Shown here: in pieces, positions 1-4,917 of the stretch | Layout of the letters: the number at the start of each line of letters is the position of its first letter | How positions within the stretch are numbered: position 1 is the stretch's first letter | Assembly: GCA_016763955.1 (NCBI GenBank) | Contig: JAESSU010000511.1 | Span: 1-5,008 of the forward strand | Direction: 5' to 3' | Origin: Phycisphaeraceae bacterium | Lineage (GTDB): Bacteria; Planctomycetota; Phycisphaerae; Phycisphaerales; Phycisphaeraceae | Length of the DNA stretch: 5,008 nt | The notes under the pieces: model-generated | Seen by the model: the letters and a program-made list of their open reading frames with translations, nothing else | Told to the model about the DNA's origin: nothing | Database searches by the model: none | Position numbers and translations under genes: made by a program

Positions 1-491
1 ACAGATCGCACGAGTAAATAGATGCAGCGGGAAGTTCCATGGGGTGATGGCCGCGACAACGCCATAGGGTTCATAGGTCTGAAAATCAAAATGTCATGGC
101 CTTTGATGGGGATCACTTCGCCCTTGATTTCACGAGCAATGTTGGCAAAGTACTCCAAGGCACGCATGGAATAGGGAATATCAATAGCCGTTGTTTCACT
201 AATGGGTTTGCCTGAATCCTGACATTCTAGCTGGGCAAATTCTTGTGCTCTTTCACCCAGCAGACGAGCGACCTCAAGCATGATTCGTGCTCGATCGTCA
301 GGCAGCATCTTTGACCAAATGCCTGAATTAAAAGTACGGGTAGCCACTGCCACGGCACGATCCACGTCCGCTGCTGTCGCGTCCACAACACTTGCAATCA
401 CTTGTCCATTGGCAGGATTGGTTAGATCAAAGGTTTTCCCTTTGTCCGAATCACACCATTGATTATCGATATACAACTTAAGCGTTTTCAT
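1..491 (-). CDS. NAD(P)-dependent aldehyde dehydrogenase, N-terminal part, cut by window edge, with apparent frameshift
   Basis: This enzyme family oxidises an aldehyde to its carboxylate with NAD(P)+ in the cytoplasm. About 164 of the usual ~490 residues are visible. The start is the ATG at 491, with a strong AGGAGG (496-501) four bases upstream. The N-terminus (MKTLKLYIDNQW, then FDLTNPANGQVIASV) and the helix containing LECQDSGKPISET are typical of the family. The cofactor-binding motif TPWNFP lies at 45-28, its Asn being about residue 153 as in relatives, but it is in a different frame from the start. Up to residue I134 (codon at 92-90) the first frame matches; after that the match continues as FDFQTYEPYGVVAAITPWNFP only if one base is added in the A-run 88-91 (plus strand). 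The catalytic Cys and Glu lie outside the window. It is the last visible gene of the minus-strand cluster, 84 bases after the SDR. Family assignment is firm; substrate is unknown. The gene is either a pseudogene or carries a base-calling error. Confidence 0.88.
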   Translation of the reverse strand, partial: MKTLKLYIDNQWCDSDKGKTFDLTNPANGQVIASVVDATAADVDRAVAVATRTFNSGIWSKMLPDDRARIMLEVARLLGERAQEFAQLECQDSGKPISETTAIDIPYSMRALEYFANIAREIKGEVIPIKGHDILIFRPMNPMALSRPSPHGTSRCIYLLVRS

Positions 492-495
492 GAGG

Positions 496-501
496 CCTCC
501 T
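496..501 (-). promoter_or_regulatory. Ribosome binding site of the aldehyde dehydrogenase
   Basis: The minus strand reads AGGAGG, a full Shine-Dalgarno match, four bases before the ATG at 491. It fixes the start of the aldehyde dehydrogenase. Confidence 0.75.
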
Positions 502-575
502 GATTGTGTGGCTAAAAATAAGTTAAACGAATCTCATCCGAAGTCTTCAAAAACCCCGCTTCATTTTCGAAAGCC

Positions 576-1376
576 TCATCCATCAATGGCTTTGGGTTCG
601 TAAGGTTCACGGCTAATTAACTGGCTGGTCATGCCCCCGTCAATGAGCAAGTTGGCCCCGGTGATAGAGGTCGCTCGGTCACTAAGTAAAAAAGCAGTTA
701 GCTCACCGACTTCTTGAGGTTCAATGGTTCGTCCTAGTGGAATCTGATTTTTCCAGTGATCCGTACACGCTTGCTGCGAAGGTGCAGCCGCTTTGATGTC
801 CTCCCAGATTTGCGTATTACAAAGTCCTGGCGAGACCACGTTGACACGGATGCCACTTGATGCCAACTCCACTGCTATGCTTTTACTCATTCCTACTACG
901 CCACACTTAGCTGCGTCATAAGGCCCAGAACCCGGCAGCGCAGCAAGCGTGTGCACACTGCCCATGTTCACCACCGATCCGCGGGCAGGAGACTGCTTAA
1001 GCATCTGACGGCAGACATACTGCGTTAGAAAAAACACGGCTTCTAAGTCCGTTGCGATCACACGTTGCCAGTCCTTAGGTTCCGTCTCTAAAAAAGGCTT
1101 GGCAAAATTCACACCCGCATTGTTGACTAGGCCATCGATTTGGCCGCCTAAGGTCATCGCTGTTTCCACCAAACGCTGACGATCCTCATCAAGACAAACA
1201 TCGCATTGCACCGACATGGCTAAAGGCCCTAACTCCAAGGCAGTCTGGGCAGCGACATCAGCATCAATATCAGCAATAAGCACACGCGCACCCTCACGGC
1301 AACACACTTGGGCAATGCCCTTACCCACGCCTCCGCCGGCACCGGTCACAATGATAGTTTTGTCTTGCAAGAGCAT
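576..1376 (-). CDS. SDR-family NAD(P)-dependent oxidoreductase
   Basis: This is a classical short-chain dehydrogenase/reductase of 266 residues, slightly longer than the usual ~250, and probably cytoplasmic and oligomeric. Family landmarks in order are: the dinucleotide-binding TGAGGGVG (residues 11-18); an acidic D36 at the end of strand beta-2, which usually favours NAD(H) over NADP(H); CDV (58-60); NNAG (85-88); catalytic Ser140; the YxxxK pair Tyr153/Lys157; the PG after beta-6 (183-184); and the C-terminal IDGG. The position normally held by the tetrad Asn appears to be Asp110 (TDLEAVFF). A GAAAGG Shine-Dalgarno (1385-1390) sits eight bases before the ATG. It lies between a mutarotase-like gene and an aldehyde dehydrogenase, so a sugar or polyol dehydrogenase role is a reasonable inference. 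Motifs alone do not identify the substrate; 3-oxoacyl-ACP reductase-like or glucose/fucose/rhamnose dehydrogenase-like activities all fit. Confidence 0.93.
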   Translation of the reverse strand: MLLQDKTIIVTGAGGGVGKGIAQVCCREGARVLIADIDADVAAQTALELGPLAMSVQCDVCLDEDRQRLVETAMTLGGQIDGLVNNAGVNFAKPFLETEPKDWQRVIATDLEAVFFLTQYVCRQMLKQSPARGSVVNMGSVHTLAALPGSGPYDAAKCGVVGMSKSIAVELASSGIRVNVVSPGLCNTQIWEDIKAAAPSQQACTDHWKNQIPLGRTIEPQEVGELTAFLLSDRATSITGANLLIDGGMTSQLISREPYEPKAIDG

Positions 1377-1384
1377 TAAGCGAG

Positions 1385-1390
1385 CCTTTC
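1385..1390 (-). promoter_or_regulatory. Ribosome binding site of the SDR gene
   Basis: The minus strand reads GAAAGG eight bases before the ATG at 1376, which supports that start. Confidence 0.55.
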
Positions 1391-1444
1391 AGAAATTCAA
1401 TCGATACTGATTCGAGCCATTATCTGACGAATACATACAACAGA

Positions 1445-2398
1445 TCACAGCCCCAGCCAGTGATGTTTCCAATCCTGCCAGTGTGCATCGGGGACATGGC
1501 CCACAATGGTCAAGCAGCGGTCCTCGAGTGTCTGTTCATTTTTCCCCACCACAATGCTCGAGGTGTGATATTCCATTTCACCAAAACCGCCGAAGCTGCC
1601 ATCGTCGTTATAGACTTGGATCGCATCACCTTTCGTGCCTTGATCCGTAAACGGTGCATCGCAATACGGACGCCAGAATTGGGGTGTGAATTTTCGGTAA
1701 ACCACCAGCTTCCCGCCGCCAACCGAAGGGCGCACATAAGCCATCGCCCCACTTAGACAATCCGGCGAGATACCGACTTTATACTGTTTTTTACCGGTAA
1801 TTTGCAATGTCAGCAGGCGTTCTTGTTCATGATGCATCTCATCGGGAATCGGGGTAAAGTAGTCACGCATCTGCGCGGGCCTCTGCAACCCGATATAAAT
1901 TTTCCCGCCCCCAGGAATCTGCAACAAACTCCACATATCCACCGGCTGACCGGGCGTACCTTCAAGAATTTGTAAGCTGTTGACCGTTTGATAAGCGACT
2001 GCTGTGTCAAAACCTGCCAAGTTATCTAACTTGATACGTTCAAAAGTCCGCCGCTGATCGATGTGAATCCAGTTGGCCGTACGCTGATGTTTTATTTTTT
2101 GTTGGGTAGCAATACAACATCGCTCATCATCCAATGACACGACCTGCCAGTTCGGGCCGTCCATGGTGGTTTGAACTTCGTAATGCTGAAAATCAACGCG
2201 ATCAATTTTTTTCCAGTTCCAATCGATTTCAGGGGAAACCCACAGACGATCACCGCCAGCGTTCCAGTCACCAGCCCAATTGGGGTTCTGCCAAAAAGCA
2301 TCTTGATCATTAATTTTCACCTGCCACACGCGACCATGCTTAGGCAATAACGTGATACACGAATCGGCACACTGCCAAAGATGAGACTGTTGGTTCAT
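1445..2398 (-). CDS. Uncharacterised protein, galactose-mutarotase-like (DUF4380/DUF6786-type) fold suspected
   Basis: A 317-residue protein of unproven function. It has no signal peptide and no membrane segment, so it is probably cytoplasmic. It is rich in Trp and Gly and looks all-beta. Two motifs recall the uncharacterised mutarotase-like carbohydrate-binding families: GGDRLWVSPE (residues 48-57), similar to the GG-x-R-x-W-x-x-PE signature of those families, and a C-terminal GFGEMEYHT (271-279), where such proteins carry a conserved Glu followed by an aromatic/His stretch. Between them are DMWSLLQIPGGGKIYIG (154-170) and CLSGAMAYVRP (214-224). The start at 2398 has GGAG (2407-2410) eight bases upstream. 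It is the first structural gene after the GntR regulator and precedes an SDR and an aldehyde dehydrogenase, so it may act on, bind or epimerise the sugar these enzymes oxidise. The fold call comes from recalled motif resemblance, not an alignment; the gene itself is secure. Confidence 0.85.
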   Translation of the reverse strand: MNQQSHLWQCADSCITLLPKHGRVWQVKINDQDAFWQNPNWAGDWNAGGDRLWVSPEIDWNWKKIDRVDFQHYEVQTTMDGPNWQVVSLDDERCCIATQQKIKHQRTANWIHIDQRRTFERIKLDNLAGFDTAVAYQTVNSLQILEGTPGQPVDMWSLLQIPGGGKIYIGLQRPAQMRDYFTPIPDEMHHEQERLLTLQITGKKQYKVGISPDCLSGAMAYVRPSVGGGKLVVYRKFTPQFWRPYCDAPFTDQGTKGDAIQVYNDDGSFGGFGEMEYHTSSIVVGKNEQTLEDRCLTIVGHVPDAHWQDWKHHWLGL

Positions 2399-2406
2399 GT
2401 TCCATT

Positions 2407-2410
2407 CTCC
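2407..2410 (-). promoter_or_regulatory. Ribosome binding site of the mutarotase-like gene
   Basis: The minus strand reads GGAG, eight bases before the ATG at 2398, and supports this start. Confidence 0.5.
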
Positions 2411-2451
2411 GCATAAAAATTAAGTTAGGTAAGCGTGCATTGCCATCTAGC

Positions 2452-2457
2452 TGTCAA
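2452..2457 (-). promoter_or_regulatory. Possible internal promoter -35 element in the regulator-to-operon gap
   Basis: The 109-base gap between the regulator stop and the mutarotase-like gene contains a perfect TTGACA on the minus strand. The hexamer 17 bases downstream (GCTTAC, 2434-2429) is a poor -10, so the element is only suggestive. The same gap holds the inverted repeat GTGAT-CA-ATCAC at 2485-2496, upstream of this element. Together they would allow the catabolic genes to be transcribed separately from the regulator. Confidence 0.25.
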
Positions 2458-2507
2458 AATAGGGGCTTAATTATTCCTAAAAGCGTGATCAATCACCCCA
2501 TGCCAGA

Positions 2508-3206
2508 TCAGGTACGTGGCCAGACAAGATGGTCGGACATCGCCTTTCGCGCAGCGAGGACATCACCTTTGACAATGCAATCCAAAATGATTTGATGATC
2601 GTCCGCAGCACGTTGGCCACGGTCACCTTTAAGCGTTCGACTACGCTGTTGATCAAGCAATTCTGCTAGCGCATTCATGAATAATGTAAAAATAGGATTC
2701 CCCGTGCCCGTTGCCAAAAGACGGTGGAATTCCGCATCAGCCTGCATGCGATTCTCCATCGTCCGGGCCGTACGCAATGTATCAATGGCAACCTGAAGCT
2801 TGGCAATATCCAGTTCATCAGGTGCCTTGGCCACAAGCCCAGCAATCTCACATTCAATGGGACGACGAACTTCTAAAAGCTGATGAATCGCCACATCACT
2901 ACGCCTCATCCAAGTCACCAAACTCACCAAACTCGCATCAGGGGATGGCTGCTTAACGCGCGGACGTCGGCCATGGGACACTTCCACCAAGTCTGCAAAA
3001 CGCAACTGATGCATCGCCTCACGAATCACAGTTCGTGATACGCCAAACTGCTTGGTAAACGTACCCTCGGAAGGCAGCATGTCTCCGGGCGCAAAAGTCC
3101 CATCGAGAATCTGCTGGCGAATAGAATCAACCACCTGCTCGACTAAGTTAGGAGCGGCTTGAACCCGTGCAAACTGACCGGCCGGCGGGGAGGAGGGTAA
3201 TGACAT
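2508..3206 (-). CDS. GntR-family transcriptional regulator, FadR/FCD subfamily
   Basis: A DNA-binding repressor or activator of 232 residues, close to the ~240 usual for FadR-type proteins. The N-terminal winged helix-turn-helix (about residues 20-87) shows the family pattern I-x-x-G-x-x-x-P-G-x-x-LPSE, then FGVSRTVIREAMHQL and the wing VEVSHGRRPRV. The C-terminal all-helical FCD domain (about 94-228) carries the metal/ligand-binding set Asp157 and His161 (DAEFH), His204 (ADDH) and His226 (SDHL), so it probably binds a carboxylated metabolite through a metal ion. I chose the ATG at 3206; ATG at 3215 and TTG at 3245 are in frame but add residues with no family similarity, and no start has a convincing Shine-Dalgarno. 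It is the first gene of the minus-strand cluster and most likely controls it. Inverted repeats at its own start suggest autoregulation. Family certain, start less so. Confidence 0.93.
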   Translation of the reverse strand: MSLPSSPPAGQFARVQAAPNLVEQVVDSIRQQILDGTFAPGDMLPSEGTFTKQFGVSRTVIREAMHQLRFADLVEVSHGRRPRVKQPSPDASLVSLVTWMRRSDVAIHQLLEVRRPIECEIAGLVAKAPDELDIAKLQVAIDTLRTARTMENRMQADAEFHRLLATGTGNPIFTLFMNALAELLDQQRSRTLKGDRGQRAADDHQIILDCIVKGDVLAARKAMSDHLVWPRT

Positions 3207-3228
3207 GCTTGTCATCTTATCATACAAG
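3200..3228. promoter_or_regulatory. Candidate GntR/FCD operator overlapping a -10-like element
   Basis: Two overlapping inverted repeats lie at the regulator start: ATGACA-TGCT-TGTCAT (3200-3215) and CTTGT...ACAAG (3208-3212 with 3224-3228). The right part, CTTATCATACAAG (3216-3228), fits the known FadR-family operator pattern TNGTNNNACNA with one mismatch. On the minus strand TATGAT (3224-3219) matches the -10 consensus in five of six bases, but no good -35 was found at normal spacing. If this is the promoter, transcription would begin around 3212, which favours the ATG at 3206 and a very short leader. Operator over promoter would give autorepression. The repeats are seen directly; their role is inferred. 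Confidence 0.4.
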
Positions 3229-3245
3229 TTGGCAACCACAACCAA

Positions 3246-3527
3246 AATATCAACTTCTAGGCCGGAATATCAGTGTCCCCCGCTTGCAAGTAAACGAGAA
3301 GCCTCCGGCCAAACGACGGTCGCCTTACCCCTTTCACAGCAACCTAAAAACGCGATTAGCGTTCAAAACATCGCTCGTTATTTTTCCACTGTATTTTACA
3401 ATGGATTGAATCGATCTCGCTTTCGCCTGCGTCACATCTAATATCTATCTAGCTGTTGCAATTGGGCTTTACGCCTACTGTGAAAATCGATTTCGCAAAA
3501 CCTCTCGGATCATTTAACATACCCTGC
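3246..3527. other. Divergent intergenic region between the GntR regulator and tmk
   Basis: About 280 bases with no convincing gene; the short open frames here lack start signals and family features. It must hold the promoter of tmk, but no clear -35/-10 pair stands out. The one visible structure is a GC-rich inverted repeat, GGCCGGA (3260-3266) with TCCGGCC (3304-3310), separated by 37 bases. Confidence 0.5.
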
Positions 3528-4208
3528 ATGACTGATCCCCGGAAATTTCAACAGTCCCCTCAATCGCCCACATCACCGGACTGGGCCTCACTGTTGCGTG
3601 GCAAGTTTATTGTCTTTGATGGTTCTGATGGCAGTGGCAAAAGCACACAGTTCCGACGGTTCGTCAACCTTGCACATAAACATGGCATACAAACCTGCGA
3701 AGTGCGTGAACCCGGAGGCACACCCATTGGTGAACAGATCCGAAACCTACTGCTAGACCCAGTCAATAATGACATGGTGACCAAGTGTGAAATGCTGTTG
3801 TACATGGCAAGCCGTGCGCAACTCATTGCTCAAAAAATCGCTCCGGCAATGGCACAAGGCCAACTCGTCATTGCCGACCGCTTCATCAGTTCCACACTCG
3901 CTTATCAAGGAACAGCTGGAGGCATCCCCCAAGAAGACATTCTAGGTGTCGGGCAATTTGCATTAGGAGAATACTGGCCAGGCTTAGTCGTTGTGTTTGA
4001 TGTTGATGAACAAACAGCCTCCCATCGCCTTAACCCCCTGCTTGACCGAATGGAACAAAAGGGACAAGAATATCACCGCCGAGTGCGCCAAGGTTATCTG
4101 GATCAAGCAACTGCGGACCCTAGCCGCTATCTGGTCATTGACGCATGCCCTGGTGTTGATCAAGTCACCGAACAATTGCTAAAGCAAATAGCTCTCAAAC
4201 TCGCCTAG
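3528..4208 (+). CDS. tmk: Thymidylate kinase (dTMP kinase)
   Basis: Phosphorylates dTMP to dTDP with ATP in the cytoplasm, an essential step of dTTP supply. With the ATG at 3528 the protein has 226 residues, against about 205-215 usually; the extra part is a Pro/Ser/Gln-rich N-terminal extension of about 22 residues before GKFIVFDG. Motifs in order: P-loop GSDGSGKST (32-40), EPGGTPIGE (61-69), DRF (117-119) of the substrate site, AYQG (125-128), and the LID segment with DRMEQKGQEYHRRVRQGY character (173-190). The P-loop has no Arg while the LID is basic, the arrangement of bacterial type II enzymes. In-frame upstream starts (TTG 3456, GTG 3480) are possible, but the translated sequence there has no family similarity and none of the starts has a clear Shine-Dalgarno. 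The usual partner holB does not follow; a small unknown ORF does. Unlike the left block it is housekeeping and on the opposite strand. Confidence 0.96.
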   Translation: MTDPRKFQQSPQSPTSPDWASLLRGKFIVFDGSDGSGKSTQFRRFVNLAHKHGIQTCEVREPGGTPIGEQIRNLLLDPVNNDMVTKCEMLLYMASRAQLIAQKIAPAMAQGQLVIADRFISSTLAYQGTAGGIPQEDILGVGQFALGEYWPGLVVVFDVDEQTASHRLNPLLDRMEQKGQEYHRRVRQGYLDQATADPSRYLVIDACPGVDQVTEQLLKQIALKLA

Positions 4209-4339
4209 GCGGATTGTATCGATCACAACGGTTGCGCAAGAGTCCGAAATAACTTTATTGATGCCTCACACAATCGCAATTGCCTAAAGCATGCCTGATA
4301 TTGTTCATTTCTTTGAGTACGGTCACCCCCGCCTTCAAA

Positions 4340-4344
4340 AAGGA
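4340..4344 (+). promoter_or_regulatory. Ribosome binding site of the small ORF
   Basis: AAGGA, preceded by more A residues, lies six bases before the ATG at 4351. It favours this start over the in-frame ATG at 4291, which has no such site. Confidence 0.5.
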
Positions 4345-4350
4345 ACTGTC

Positions 4351-4542
4351 ATGGCAACTTCCCCTTCAAAAACCATACACAGCAATCAACTGCGCAGCGT
4401 CATTGAAAATGACAGTCAAAAACGCCAGCAACTCGACAAATATCTCAAGCATCAGGTGTTCACCACACGCCCTTGGATACCCTCTCACAATCAGCCGATT
4501 ACAGAAGCTATCGTAGACGCTAAACTCTACACTGGACATTGA
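4351..4542 (+). CDS. Small hypothetical protein (63 aa)
   Basis: An unrecognised small protein, net basic by my count (5 Lys, 3 Arg against 3 Asp, 2 Glu) and hydrophilic, with no signal peptide or membrane segment. Residues 11-36 look helical and strongly polar (QLRSVIENDSQKRQQLDKYL within it); the second half contains RPWIPSHNQP and ends in YTGH. The start at 4351 is supported by AAGGA six bases upstream; starting at 4291 would give 83 residues. It lies 142 bases after tmk in the same direction and may share its transcript or have its own promoter. A short AT-only inverted repeat follows its stop. No family is recognised and no function is proposed. The ribosome binding site is the main argument that it is real; it could still be chance. 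Confidence 0.5.
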   Translation: MATSPSKTIHSNQLRSVIENDSQKRQQLDKYLKHQVFTTRPWIPSHNQPITEAIVDAKLYTGH

Positions 4543-4562
4543 GTTTCAACACAATCCCGACC

Positions 4563-4580
4563 AAAGATATAAATATCTTT
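4563..4580. repeat. AT-only inverted repeat downstream of the small ORF
   Basis: AAAGATAT-AA-ATATCTTT is a perfect 8-base inverted repeat with a two-base centre, followed by a T-rich run. Lacking any strong GC stem it is a weak terminator candidate; an easily melted DNA element next to the DnaA box is an alternative. Confidence 0.5.
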
Positions 4581-4599
4581 TAATCTTTTTATTATTGCT

Positions 4600-4608
4600 T
4601 GTGGATAA
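4600..4608 (-). promoter_or_regulatory. DnaA box (perfect consensus)
   Basis: TGTGGATAA on the plus strand is the complement of TTATCCACA, the canonical DnaA-binding 9-mer. It directly follows an AT-rich stretch (4563-4599). The match is seen; binding by DnaA is inferred. Confidence 0.55.
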
Positions 4609-4692
4609 CCTGTTGAAATCTTCATCTCAAATAGGTCTTTATAACCTAAATGGACCTAAAACATAACAATTGAGCCTGACATACAAAGTTCT

Positions 4693-4707
4693 TTTTGTGT
4701 CACAAAA
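4693..4707. repeat. Palindrome TTTTGTG-T-CACAAAA
   Basis: A perfect 7-base inverted repeat around one base. The size suits a dimeric regulator site. No nearby gene start explains it, so its role is unknown. Confidence 0.45.
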
Positions 4708-4831
4708 CAAAACTCAAAGACTCTATATAAAGACACTTACATAGGAACCATTTCCATATATCTCTCTGGCTTTAACGGAATTCTTAACACGAAATCAATC
4801 AACGTGCAAGGCTATTTAGACTTATTGGGAA

Positions 4832-4840
4832 TGTGGATAA
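4832..4840 (-). promoter_or_regulatory. Second DnaA box (perfect consensus)
   Basis: A second TGTGGATAA (complement TTATCCACA) in the same orientation as the box at 4600-4608, 232 bases away, in AT-rich non-coding DNA. Confidence 0.5.
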
Positions 4841-4917
4841 GGGCAATAAATCCTTTTGCCTAACACACTGCTAATGATCGTTTTATTCCAAAAATAATGA
4901 TTAGGCAGCGTTCTCAA

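Larger units (their letters stand above)
4543..4917. other. AT-rich non-coding region with DnaA boxes and palindromes
   Basis: About 375 bases without a credible gene, visibly richer in A and T than the rest of the window. It contains two perfect DnaA boxes (4600-4608 and 4832-4840), an AT-only inverted repeat (4563-4580), a 15-base palindrome (4693-4707), and short ACCTAAA direct repeats (4644-4650 and 4654-4660) with a TAGGT complement at 4632-4636. The right part (about 4858-4917) may include the end of an IS element. Confidence 0.55.

Noticed and set aside
280..462. Plus-strand 60-codon open frame
   Set aside because: It lies antisense inside the clearly supported aldehyde dehydrogenase and has no family features.
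1460..2310. Several open frames of 66-98 codons overlapping the mutarotase-like gene
   Set aside because: They are out-of-frame shadows; the 317-residue frame has the ribosome binding site and the coherent motifs.
3371..3402. AT-rich promoter-like segment upstream of tmk (TACAAT)
   Set aside because: No matching -35 hexamer at 16-18 bases could be found, so I do not list it as a promoter.
3167..3441. Two overlapping plus-strand frames of about 80 codons in the divergent region
   Set aside because: They overlap the regulator start, lack ribosome binding sites and show no recognisable protein character.
4203..4212. Palindrome CGCCTAGGCG at the tmk stop as a terminator
   Set aside because: It has no loop and no following T-run, so it is not a usable intrinsic terminator.
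4280..4516. 78-codon frame overlapping the small ORF
   Set aside because: The alternative frame at 4351 has a well-placed AAGGA; this one has no start signal.
4842..4860. GGCAA...TTGCC hairpin as a terminator
   Set aside because: The stem is only five bases, the loop nine, and no U-run follows in either direction.
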